Source of the DNA: Pascua guehoae
Lineage: Eukaryota; Basidiomycota; Tremellomycetes; Trichosporonales; Trichosporonaceae
DNA length: 64,000 nt
Assembly: GCA_001600415.1 (NCBI GenBank)
Contig: BCJX01000003.1
Coordinates: 124,980-188,979, forward strand
Direction of reading: 5' to 3'
In this document: one piece after another, positions 34,884 to 45,683 of the stretch
Layout: every line of letters starts with the position of its first letter
Numbering within the stretch: the stretch's first letter is position 1
Made by a program: the position numbers and the translations under genes
The notes under the pieces: generated by a model
What the model was told of the DNA's origin: nothing
Database searches by the model: none
Seen by the model: the letters and a program-made list of their open reading frames with translations, nothing else

Positions 34884-37800
34884 ATGTCCCAACACCCTCC
34901 ATCTGTTGACACGCATTTGTCTCTGCCGCCGCTGTCACAGCCTATTCCTTTGTCTCGTGAGCAGACCGAGAGCTACAGCAGTGGAAGTACTCGGACCATC
35001 CTGACTTTCACCAGAGGCAACGGCGGTGTCGAGTGCGTTGTCGAGTGTCCCAAGTGACTACACGACCACCCACTTCCAGAGCGGTCATGTGCGTCTTTAG
35101 GAATCTGGCGACCAGGACCTTAGCATCACCACATCTCTGCCAAAGCTGGAGGCCAGGTCCGGCGCATCGTCACCCCCTCCGGCTTCAACATCGGGCTCGG
35201 CATCGGACCCTCAAGCCGGCCCCTCAACGAGCGCCCCGCCAACTCTCTCCCCTTTGTTGCTCGCCCTCCCGCCTTGCTCACCCCCGGTGTACAACCAGGT
35301 TGAGCCCATCGGGCAGCGACTTTTTGGTCTCCCCGAAAACCTCGACCAGCACCGAACAGCTTGGCGAGACCTGCTCGACACGACAGTGCTTCCACTGTTG
35401 CAGGTCAAGGAGATTTCGGATGCGTCAAGGCAAAAGGCAGAGAGAAAAGAGGACGACACTCGACTTCAAAAGATTGACCAAGACCGGCAGTGGATTTTTG
35501 ATCTGCATCTGTCGATCGGCCGGCTGCTCTTGACAGTCAAGAATGACGGCGATTTTGGGAATGTGCAGGTGGGTTAGATTGCACTGTCGCCCAGCCACCA
35601 ACTAATGTAAAGGTTGGGGACATTGCCGTCAACCGGCAACTCGCCGAAGAGCTCTGGCCCATGGACCATGTAAATATCCTCTTCAAGTGGAGGCGGGAAA
35701 AAGTCGAGAGGAACATGATGGCTTCCAACAAAAGCCCAGACGAGTACTTGTGAGTACCATGGCGGGGTGTGTACCAGGACCGGCGTAGCGTAAGCCTCCG
35801 CCCCTCTGCAGAAACGCAGAGGAGGAAGCGGCGCTGTGCTTGAAATGCTCGACTCCATGTTGGCGTACAGGACCCTCAATAAACTGCCCTGGCTAATTTT
35901 CCAGGAGCACTCTGTGTCACAAGAATATCACGGATACGCTCACCTCGAATGGGTGGACCATTCCTCTCGGCGGACCCCAACTGGATCGCGCCCAAACACG
36001 AACTCTTGCCGCCGTGATCGACAAGCCCAACGTTGGTCCGATTCTCAAGGCGGCTCTAGAGGGGGGGGCAAAGGCGATCATTGACTCGGGCTTTGATCTC
36101 GACAAGCTGCAAGAGAAGCACGTATCTCTCCGCCCGCTGAAAGTCATGTTGGCCATTGAGAATGAGATGGTAGAAGATGGAGCATGGGTAAGTCGCAATG
36201 CAGTGTAGCCTACACACTGCTGAATGAGCAGACTGCGTATGAGGTCAGCGTGGCCCGCAACCAAGCGAGCGCCTCTCTGCGGGGAAGCCCTCTCTACGCG
36301 ACCAGCCATGGCATTCTACCCCCAATCAGTCGTGACCTCGTGGCGGCTGTATTGGAAAAGGTTAGAGAGTTGTCGGCAGGCAAGAGCACCCGAGAAGGGG
36401 CCACTGTGGAACAGGCCAAGGTTGACAGTGACATTGTGAGTAAACTTCATCATCACATGCTCATTTTTCAGCATCTGTTGACGATTGCCTGGGGGCTTCA
36501 CTATCGTCACGATTGCGTCCCAGATGCTAGCGTCGAGCAATGTCTGCGGTATAACCGCTTGCTCCGCAACCATCTCAAACGTTTCTGTGCCTCGTCGATG
36601 GTCGACGTCAACCTTCCACAGGTTGATGACCAATCGGCACGTGGGCTGGACGTTGAGAACTGGAACGAGATGTTGGAAAGGGCAACACTTGGCTAATCGA
36701 TTCCCTTTTGTACAGCGGTTATTCCAACAATGATCGCCCAGGCTGAGGCAGGGATGGATAGCGCTGCCTTCCAGTTTGCCGCGCTTTGCCAGGTAGGTGT
36801 CACTTCACAAATGGGCGTGAATGGTGAAGAATGACTGACACATAGGCGTTCGACAAGCATGTCCTTGACATTCTCGACCCTGTTGTGTCCGGCCTCGATG
36901 ACCTGGTAGAGGGTCTTGATGCGAAACTGGAGGCCACATGCCAAAGGCTGGACGAGGAGGAAAGACGCACTGTTCCTGTGCGGAAGAGTAGGTTATCACC
37001 CTCCTTAGTTGTACCTGACCCGTAGGCGTTTCGGCGGTGGGGAAACGGAATCGGTGGCTGCAGCCGGGTGCTATCCAGACAGGCTTTTTTGTCATCCAGG
37101 ACCCAACTCAAACTCAGGATCAGCGGGTCCTGTAGCCCATATCAGGGGGGCTGTTGACGACGACGATATGTTCAACGGATCTGGCCGAGATCAACCGGGG
37201 AGACTTTGCCAAGGCTGCGATCGAGACAATGGAAGGCGCATACTTTAGCGAGTCCATCACCAAAGGGCCGCGAGCCGCCGGCAAAGTCTCGTTCAATCAC
37301 ACCTCATCGCTCGTCGGGCGCCTAATGGTGAGATTCAACTGCCCAAAATATTGAAACCTTATTGACGTAGGAGTTGCGTTGCCACCGGCACTTCGTCGGC
37401 GAGGACTCGGAGGAGCTCAAGAAACAGATCCAGCGCCTCGTCTTTCGCAGCCTGTTGCTGAACTTGGCGCAGAGAACGCCAGGTCTTGCCGGCCTCTACG
37501 TCGAGGCCAGGCTCCGCCAACTCTATGACACCGCCTGGGCTTTGGAGGTCCTGGGCAAGCTGACGGATGCCCTGCATTCTGACCTTATCGGGATCGAATG
37601 CGATTGGATCGTCATGGGCAGCAGCAAGGTGAGTTGAGCGCAACGGACAGATACTTACACTGCAGAACCGCGGCGGAAGGCGTGGTGGGGTTGTTCAAGA
37701 AGCATGGAAGACGATTGTGGATGGCGACGACATTCCGGCGCCCCACCCAGCGTTCTTCCTGAAGCTCCTCGACATCCAGCATCGCTTGTGCGGCATTCCT

Positions 37801-38574
37801 CAATGCCGCACTCTGCTCACGTACGACCCCTTCCAGAAAATAGATCGGGGAGGCGGAACGTAAGTCAAAAATGGACCGGGCGGAGCCGATGAACCAGGCG
37901 GAGCCTAACAGACTAGGAAAAAGAACCGTGGCACACTAGTGTCCACAGCAGACCCACGTTCGCGGCTCTGTCGACCTTGACGACGACATTCCGTCTTGCG
38001 ATTCTTTCGATTGCATTGGGTTCTTGCGACGGAGGATTATTTCAGAGAGGAGAACACCATCGCTGTGTCCAAGTACGTCCAGGTGATCCACACCACGGAA
38101 CGGAAGACATACGGTAAAGGTCAAGGGGGATTCTCTTCGGGAGCTCGGCCATCGCAACGCCTGCCATTCGAGCAGCTCAAAGGCCGGGAGGAGTTGCATG
38201 CGAAATCGGAATTTGATATTGTTGAGATTCCGGATGACGGTGAGCTTGACGATGCTGAAACAGTACGCGTTGAGAGGACCGATTCGGGTCTCAAGTCGGT
38301 CATAGTCGGCAAAGGTATGTACTGCTTGACAACTCCCACTAACTTCCCAGGGAAGAAACGGAAACGGTCTCCGTCGCGGGTGGGCGACCCAAACCCGCAT
38401 ATTGAGCCCACGACCACTCGTACCACCCAGACCCCGCCGCCGACGACCTCCACTGGCAGGGGGTTTACGACACTACGTTTCAACAGACCGTTGCGCGCAA
38501 CGACCAATTCAACGGCGGAGGTCCGCTATGTCAAAGTGGCACTTCTGCCACTCTTGCATCCATTTGCCACATAG
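34884..38574 (+). pseudogene. Family-1 copy C: most complete copy, with a frameshift in the last exon
   Basis: ATG 34884 (MSQHPPSVDTHLSL). Modules in order: a Ser/Pro-rich linker; LFGLPENLDQHRTAWRDLL; SIGRLLLTVKNDGD...DIAVNRQLAEELW; KPNVGPILKAALEGG...AIENEMVEDGAW at a donor; TAYEVSVARNQASA...SRDLVAAVLEKVREL; NRLLRNHLKRFCASS; KHVLDILDPVVSGLDDLVEG; SEELKKQIQRLVFRSLLLNL and RTPGLAGLYVEARLRQLYD; LKLLDIQHRLCGIPQCRTLL; and QQTHVRGSVDLDDDIPSCDS. A 1-nt shift near 38024 is needed to reach the matching downstream frame (VSKYVQVIHTTERKTYGKGQ). The frame then runs through a charged tail into block 3 and stops at 38574. Ten or more exons; a predicted intact product would be about 900 aa. No recognised domain. 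Confidence 0.6.
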
Positions 38575-38661
38575 CGACCATAGCGTCTCGACTCCCTAGT
38601 TGTATACAACGCTCATACCCCTCTAAATTATTCATGCATCGCTTCTTCTCTCATCTCGACA
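38529..38661 (+). repeat. LTR-like TATA block 3, plus orientation, 133 bp
   Basis: Begins TGTCAAAGTGGCACTTCTGC, ends CTCATCTCGACA, with TTGTATACAACGCTC in place of the TATA consensus. Flanking pentamers CGCTA and CGCTT match at 4 of 5. It lies inside the end of copy C and directly upstream of Z2. Confidence 0.78.
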
Positions 38662-38689
38662 CGCTTCCAGCTTCCCCCCTGCCCACGCG

Positions 38690-39108
38690 CAGGACGAGGT
38701 GTACGTCCCGGCCATGGCAGGCCCGGGCAACGGTGCTGTGCTCAAGCAGGGCATCTGCTACTTCTGCGCCCACGCCACCTACAAGCCCTGGCGTTCCGGA
38801 ATGGCCCCCTTCAATCTCTTTGAGATGAAGAACCACTACGCCGACTCCATGTCGCCCTTCCTCAAAAAGATCGCAGACATCAACACACCTGGAGAACTGA
38901 GCGACCAGTATTTGTTTGACTCTGTCACGAACCACCCCACTTGCGGCGACCCTCGGTGCACCGGGGTGTCCTTCGACTACATCCATCTCCTCATCAACCA
39001 CATCGTAATCGTCCATGGCGCTCATCTTGGCACTGCAAGACGTACGGGGCGAACGACATTTATTCCATTTAGCTCCCACGCCCGACTCATCAACCGCGTC
39101 ACGCGGTA
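38690..39108 (+). pseudogene. Z2: 5'-truncated copy of the zinc-finger family
   Basis: After a possible acceptor (cgcgcag, about 38685-38691), the frame reads DEVYVPAMAGPGNGAVLKQG, CYFCAHATYKPWRSG, ...CGDPRCTGVSFDYIHLLINH and a stop at 39106-39108. This aligns with the fourth and fifth modules of Z1 (DRVYVPIMDTAEDGRALKLG, CYFC, CKDPRCPT...HLVLHH). The first three modules are absent, with block 3 in their place. It could be expressed as a short protein from block 3, but there is no evidence for that. Confidence 0.55.
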
Positions 39109-40103
39109 AACCTGAAAGGCAAGCCTGCATTCAGGAACTACGGATCCCCTGTAGCACAGAGCCCGTCTCAACCGCAACCAACGTCCGCCGGTGGCTCATC
39201 ATCGACCCATCTGAGACAGGATATCAGTCTGTCCACGACGACGACGACGACAACGACGAGATGGACCAGCCGATCGCAGCACTACCAGGCATGTGGGACG
39301 AGCTCCATCCGCCCGACGACACTCCTCGACAAGGGCGAGATTGAAAGGGTCCTCCTCGACATTGGTGATTGGGACTCGGACCTGTCCCAGATCCTTGGGG
39401 GTGTCTTGAAATGGGGCGAACTCTTCAACATGATGATTGCTCGCCGTGCCCACAGCGTTTATTCCCCTCGATGCAGCCTTGGAGCTAGCCCGTGAGCGGC
39501 CCCGAGTTGAAGACCGCATTGTTCCTGTTGTCGCTGAGTACTGGACCGTAGATCCTTGGTGGCAGTGCCTTTAGATGCAGTGCTCGATTCGGCGCGTCCA
39601 AGGGGACGCTGAGGCGCTTGTTGATCGACACAGACAGCGCATTCAGACAAAGCACAGAGTGACGTCAAAAGGTTAGCCCGCCTAGGTCTGCGGCATGCCG
39701 CGTGCTCGATCTGCGGGTGGCTAGAATCGCGGCGCCAATCTCCGTTCCCAAATTGTTGATGTGCTAACGGCGCCGCATCAGGCGGACCCATTACAGGTCA
39801 CAACACTTCGTAACAGAACCTGCTGTGGGAGTTGTACGTTGTCATGCTGATTCAGCCCTTGCGCTCCCCTCGCTTGTCAATTATGACGCTGCACAGCACC
39901 ACTTCGCCCCTCAGAGGGATGTCCTCAGAGGGATGTTACGCTCGCCGGGTCTGCCGAGCACAAGTCGACTCGACTGTCACGGAAACAAACGACGACGAAC
40001 GGGTGACGGAAGGATAGTCAAAAGCGGTAGCTGCGTTCCATCTTCTCTCTTCTCTCCACTCCTCTTCACACACACACACACACCCCGCCCCCCAAAAGCC
40101 GTC
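39109..40103. other. Spacer between Z2 and P2, no supported gene
   Basis: Contains a GAC trinucleotide run (about 39234-39256) and an open stretch LDKGEIERVLLDIGDWDSDL near 39330-39390 that I cannot place. A CA dinucleotide repeat at 40067-40083 lies in the P2 leader. Confidence 0.4.
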
Positions 40104-40738
40104 ATGCCGCCATTCCGGGCGGTGTCGGTCGTCGCTGACAAGGCGGGCACAAAGTTTACAGTGTCCACGGACGACGACGTGTGCAACATCACGGTCCAGT
40201 CGCCGGTAACGGCGGCCACGTCACCCCGCACGCCCACCCGCCCCCGTCACGCTCACGACACTTCCCATACCACCGGCTCTGCGACATCCCCCATCCGTCG
40301 CCCGTTCCCGGCTGCGAAGTGGGCGACCGCCCCCAAGACGCCCCCGGGACGTCGTTTCCGCGAGGTTGGTGGTCATGGCAAAGCCCCCGTGTTTGACTTC
40401 TGACTGACCCGTGACATCAGGAGGAGGCCCGTAAGAGCAGCAAAAAGAGGAAGCTCGTCCTTCGCGCGCACCTCGGCGACCCATTCCGCACCACCGAGGG
40501 GGAGATCGAGGTTGGTCTCAATATATTGACCTTGCTAACTTTGCAGAGCACCCTCGTTACGCGCAAGCACGACAAGCTCGACGAGCACAAGCTCGACGAG
40601 CACAAGCCCGGCCCCGACAAGCTCGACACCAACGAGCCCAACGACCACCACCTTGACTCGGACAAGCTCGGCGTTGACAAGCTCGACGGCTGTGAGCTGG
40701 ATGAGCTTTGCGAGGACGAGGAGGAATACTGCATGTGA
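40104..40738 (+). CDS. P2: small three-exon protein related to P1, about 180 aa
   Basis: Exon 1 40104-40364 (MPPFRAVSVVADKAGTKFTV...RPFPAAKWATAPKTPPGRRF), exon 2 about 40421-40510 (KSSKKRKLVLRAHLGDPFRT), exon 3 40547-40738 (LVTRKHDKLDEHKLDEHKPG..., ending LDELCEDEEEYCM). Exon 3 is built on a repeated K-L-D/H-K-L-D-E unit and is strongly acidic at the end. The intron positions match P1, so the two are paralogs by duplication. The basic middle could be a nuclear signal. No recognised domain; function unknown. It appears intact. Confidence 0.55.
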
Positions 40739-41329
40739 TAGACGCATCGCTTTGGGCGTGTGTATGGAAGGAAGAAAGAGGGATGTTTAAAGCCATACAA
40801 CATTTGCACATCACAATATTGGGGCCTATCGCTGATTGCAACAACTTTTGGTACACCAGATCAACATGTTTAGAGCGACCCATTATCCGCCCCAAAAATG
40901 TTGTTGCAAGCACGCAGTATGCCACTTTGACTCCAGGTCAAGAGAGGCCATTCGCGTCCCCGACTCCGACTCGGATGAGGGACTGGCGGGCCTTGCGAGT
41001 TACGTGTACTGCGCTGCTCAATGCGATAGATTGACATTTGCAGCTCGACTTGAGTCGACGACCCAGCTCCAGTCGTTTACCCCCACCGCCAACTACATGC
41101 CCCTGGGAACTGAGCGCTGGGTAAATCGAATCGTAACTCGCCAAAAAAAAAAAAAAAGAAAAAGAAAAAAAAATCTCATCAGGTTTGCTGACATTAGTGT
41201 CCAGTGAACCAGTTTCCGAAGGGAGTGTACTCCCAGACGCGACGAGCGAGCTTGTGGAAAAATGAAACCCCATTAACTCATTTGTAACAGCATCGCCTTG
41301 GGGAAATATAGATGTCGACAGTTCATATA
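40739..41329. other. Spacer with an A-rich tract, no gene supported
   Basis: A poly(A)-rich stretch with scattered G (about 41142-41172) stands out. Nothing coding is recognised. Confidence 0.4.
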
Positions 41330-41590
41330 GGAGATAGAGAGTGGGATGTTATATGCCACACCCAGGGCATTCTCAGATTCGCCCTCGCCCTTCCCCAGGC
41401 TGTCGTGTGAATCAGCTGGATACGGCAGCTGACTACAAGGGTGATATCCTCTCTGTAAGGGGAGCAAGCGATCACCCAAAGACAGGGAAAAGCATCAAAC
41501 CCTCGGAGGTTGTCCCCAAGGTCAATGTTTCCGCGCACCACCGTCTGTTGGGCGGGGATGCGAGACCGGCCACTCTGGCTGAAACCATTA
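41330..41590 (-). pseudogene. Family-1 fragment G: last exon only, frameshifted
   Basis: The minus strand reads QQTVVRGNIDLGDNLRGFDA...CRIQLIHTTA, matching the last exon of copy A. It then shifts frame; LGKGEGESEN continues one frame over, matching LGKGQAGF. Confidence 0.6.
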
Positions 41591-41736
41591 GCGACAGCTT
41601 TCAGGAATGAAGTACCTACTTCCGTGGCCCCGCAACAATGCGCTGCTGTAGCATACCTAGCGCACGCGCCTCGGCAGCACAACGGAATGGGTCTCAAAGA
41701 CACCACTGGTGGCGAGCAGAGCTCTAACGATGATGA

Positions 41737-41869
41737 TGTCAAAGTGGCACTTCTGCCACTCTTGCATCCATGTGCCACATAGCGACCGTTGCGTCTCGTC
41801 TCCCTAGTTGTATATAACACTCATACCCTTCTAAATTATTCATGCATCGCTTCTTCTCTTATCTCGACA
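41737..41869 (+). repeat. LTR-like TATA block 4, plus orientation, 133 bp
   Basis: TGTCAAAGTGGCAC at the left, hairpin AGTGGCACTTCTGCCACT at 41743-41760, TATATAACACTC, ATTATTCATGCATCGC, ending TATCTCGACA. Flanks GATGA/ACATT show no duplication. Copy D starts about 220 bp downstream. Confidence 0.78.
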
Positions 41870-42091
41870 ACATTCGCTACCTTCCTTTCACAATTTACAA
41901 CGCTACTCTGCCGACAACTTCGTCACTTGACGCTGAACCAAGGTCCTGCCCACTTCCGGTACTCCCGAGATCATCGCAGTCTCCCACAGACTGGTTCACA
42001 TTGGTCCTTCCCTCCGACGTTCGCCGCCTTCCTTCATTCACCCTCGGCCACACCACCCTTCATACAACTCACGTTTACCCCCAAGCCCAAC

Positions 42092-43245
42092 ATGAACACC
42101 AGCCTGCCTCTTTGTACAGCACCCTCATACGACCAACACGAGAAATTGCGCAGGTCGGATTCTGGTTACAGTCTCCCGATCAACCTCGACACGTGCCGGG
42201 ACCAATGGTCCGCCTTGTTTGACGAAGCCGTCCCGGAGCAAGGCGGTCTCACCCTACCACCAGGGTATCGTGGCAGGGTGATTCACGGCGTGCCCATCGC
42301 GGACAAGGTCCCCGAAATGCGCCGGATGGTCGTCTCCGTTGCCCGTGTCCTGTTGACCAGGATGGGCGAGGGCTGCAGCCACCCCTCCCCCAGCGGCCAG
42401 ATCGGCCTCAACCGCAGGCTGGCCGCGGAGCTCTGGGGTGACAAGGGCGTGTCGCTGGTCTCGTGGATTCAGCGCGATGGGGGATACACAGTGGACGTGG
42501 TTGGTGCACGCGCGGCAAAGTTTCACTTTGGACAGGCATCTGTATAGTACACCAGTATGCTGACAATCACCAGTCCCAACCTTACCATCGCAAAAATCAA
42601 CAGTTGCCTGGCGAGTTGCGGATGGATTGTGCCCACGGGGCAAGCACACTTTCGCCGCAACCCCGACGTGTTGGAGCACGGCCTTGGGGAACCGAATGTG
42701 GCCCCTCCTCACCGCCGTCGTCGACGACGGTGTCACCTTCGGGCAGTTGGTCGCGCGTGACCGGCAGGACGTGGGGCCCGCCATTGCGCTGAAGAAGATG
42801 GCGGTCTTCAACCACGTCGCCGACGCCATGGTCCAGGACCAGATCTGGGTGAGTCATTTTCTTTTATCCAAAAAAATCGATGCTGACGCTCCAGGGCGCT
42901 TCCACGATCACCCGAGCTCGCCAGGCTACGGCTCCGTCTCGTGGGTATGCCCCCCTGACATACAATGTCCCGGGAGGCACATCTGGCTTGCTGAGCCGAG
43001 TTCTGGAAGAGGTGGAGACGCGCGGCCCGAGCGCCGATACCATCCAGACCCCCGAAGAATCAACATTCTTCGTGAGTTGCCGTGCCCTTGTTCTTGTTAC
43101 CAACTAACGACGCCAGGAACAGATTGGATGGCTGAGAGTCCTCTGCCGTTATGTGCTCGAGGGTTTTAAGACGCGCGCCGGCCCAACAGATACGACTGTG
43201 ACTCCTTGTGAGCAGTGTGCAATATTCGTGGGTCCCTGTACCAAA
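42092..43245 (+). pseudogene. Family-1 copy D: 5' modules, one frameshift, no 3' modules
   Basis: ATG 42092 (MNTSLPLCTAPSYD), YSLPINLDTCRDQWSALFDE, SVARVLLTRMGEG...QIGLNRRLAAELWGDKG, then SCLASCGWIVPTGQAHFRRN. Near 42700 a 1-nt shift is needed to continue into LLTAVVDDGVTFGQLVARDR...HVADAMVQDQIW. It splices to RARQATAPSRGYAPLTYNVP...LSRVLEEVETRGPSAD and QIGWLRVLCRYVLEGFK. Later modules are missing. The Trp that is mutated in copy B is intact here. Confidence 0.68.
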
Positions 43246-43485
43246 TTTAATGCCAGCCAACAATGTGCAGAATAACCACGCGAGAGCATGATCTGATGAT
43301 GAGAGAATGTGTACATACGGGACATGGACTTGTTGATAGATGACAGCATGGACAAGAATATTGGGCACTTTGAATTTTGGCGTGGTTGGACGGCGTTGTC
43401 CCAGGGGGAGGACAGTACAGAACATATGACTGGGCCTCAGAGCAAAGCCCCTGCGGTCGACACGATTGTCAATTGCCTGTAGCAG

Positions 43486-45294
43486 TCAGTTATGCCAGCA
43501 GGATCCACCAGCTATACTCGCAAGGCGGTTTTCCATCTTAGCCCGGATGAGAGGCATTGCTGCGGTGCGTGGGTAGTCCTCAGACTCCCGTTGGGCTTCG
43601 GCCAGGACGGCGGCTGCCAGCACTGTTGCAAGTGATTGATTCACTGACGTTCGCAGCTTGAGAACGGCCTGGGAGTTGCCGCCGTCGTCGTCATCTTCAG
43701 GCATCAAGCTGCTGATCGTGTCTCGAGCAGCTGGGGTCTATGTAGGTTAGCCGGCCCACGCTCTCACACTGACTCACTCACCCAGAGGCCGTTTTCAAGC
43801 AACACCAGGCTGATGTGCCTGACGATGGCTTCGGCCTTGGGCTTGGCATGAACACGTGTCATGTTTTCGAGTTGCAGTCCAGTCCCCCAGAGCCAGATGC
43901 CCCTTCGAGAACGATCTGCAGCAAGACACCCGCACCCCCAGGCGCCTTGAGCGTCAGAGCCTCGAAGTTGGGAGGGGACGGACTCCCCCCTGGGAATTTC
44001 CACTTCTCCTCTTCGAGCTTCAAGATGAGGGAGGGGGCTAACACCGTCGACCTGCATTGTCAGCTTTGAAATCACAATGGCCCTTTCATGGCTGTCCGTT
44101 CAACAATCATTTTCACATTTCCGGCCCACCCAAGAGCCCCTTCACGTTCCGCTGGTAGTCAATGAGAACTCACATCCAGGTTTCTGATGTTCTGTTTTCT
44201 TGGGCAAGACGAAGAAGGACAAGGCCGCAAAAGATGCTGAAACGCAGCTGGCGCGGCAAACAGTAGACCGTTGTCGGGTCCACTCATGGCTCGTGACCTT
44301 TCGAAATTCTTCCTCACTGTCAAAGGGATCGTCAAAGGTCGAGGTAAATCCAGGGGGTGGGGCATCCGAGAGGCCTCCATCGGTATCAACAAGGGCCTAA
44401 TGGCGCTTCTCTGGGGCGAATCCAACACCAACGACCTGCTGGACGTTCTCCGCATCGCCCTTGCCAATCACCGCCGGGAAGTCGCCAAAGTTCGCCGAGG
44501 TGACGCCGCTGCTTCCCACGAGGCAGCAGTCGGCAAGAAGGGTTCAGATGGCGGACGTGCATTCGTCGCGTCTGATCGCTGAAATGAACGTGGTCGCAGA
44601 GCCGAAAGATGTCGTCTTTCCACAGGGATTTCCACTGGTCCACGTTGTCATCGAGGTTGACGGGCAGACCGAACGTCTTGTCCATCGTCATCGTCTCCTG
44701 GTCGTAGATGGGTGCCGGGACAATTATTGGAGATGTCCCCGATGGCGATGCTGGAAGAAATGCTCAGCGTTGAGAGCGCTTTCGAGCATTTTCTCGAAGA
44801 CGAGGGACCAGTTCTCGGCAGAGCTGGCATTGCCTTCCTTGGTGAGCGAGTTCTCCTCTGTATTCTCTTCCCTCTCTTCCTCCTTCTTCTCTTCATCCTC
44901 CTTCTCCTCGACCTGCTTTTTCTCGGCCTTCTTCTCTTCGGCCCCGTTCTTCTCCTCGACCTCCTTCTCTTTGTCATCGCTCTCATCGTCCTCGTTGGCC
45001 TCGTCGATGGTGGGGGCCGTCCAAGCGAGGTTGTGCATGAATACTGGGCGGCTGAGATTGTGTTGCGGATGCTTGGGCCAAAGCTGCCAGTGAGGACTGG
45101 AACACCATGTTCAGCGCCTGGGGAGTTGGGTCCGGTGCCAGTCGCTCGCCCGTTTCAGGATTGCGTTGGAGAACGGTTCCAGGACGCGTTGTGATTCTCA
45201 GATCTTTTGTCAACAGCTCGAGACGGCCATTGGCGTACGTCCTCAGCGTCCCCCGTCGTGACTTGTGGCCGACGTCCGTCACTGTCGTGAGCAA
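43486..45294 (-). pseudogene. Family-1 copy E: 5' modules with an internal inversion and a frameshift
   Basis: Minus strand: KSRRGTLRTYANGRLELL, a Glu/Lys-rich coiled-coil-like exon (about 45038-44820), MTMDKTFGLPVNLDDNVDQW...LCDHVHFSDQTRR to about 44560. The expected next module is found on the plus strand instead: GKTKKDKAAKDAETQLARQ and KGRGKSRGWGIREASIGINK, GLMALLWGESNTNDLLDVL (44200-44470). Minus-strand homology resumes with LKLEEEKWKFPGGSPSPPNF, a frameshift near 43862, VRHISLVLLENGLW at a donor, then SVNQSLATVLAAAVLAEAQR to a stop at 43486-43488. So a segment of about 300 bp is inverted inside the gene. Confidence 0.62.
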
Positions 45295-45683
45295 TATGAT
45301 ACCAAACCATAAAGGTCAATGCTTACAGCTCCCGAATGGTCACAGCTCGCTTGTGAGCGCATACTTTGATGGTTGGGACGGACTTGAGTGAGGGTGTGGG
45401 ACGTCCATGTTGTGGCCGTGTTCAGAGCTATGATGGGTGGCAGGACTGGGTATGGGTCGGATAAGGAGGAAGATGGTGGTGTGGGTGCAAGACGTTAATC
45501 GGGGGCCGAACGGAGTGTTGAGTTGGAAAGGGTGGAGTAGGTGAGGAGACGTGACGGAACTGAGATCGTGGGTAGGGGAAGAGGTTGAACGGGGAACTGG
45601 GATAAGAAGGCTCCCGAGGCCGGTTCGCCGACGACGTCGATCAAGAAGGCGACTAAGAAGGCTTCGGAAAGGGCGGAGAGAAA

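Noticed and set aside
42092..43245. Copies D and E as functional convergent genes
   Set aside because: D needs a 1-nt frame correction near 42700 and lacks the 3' modules; E has an inversion and a frameshift.
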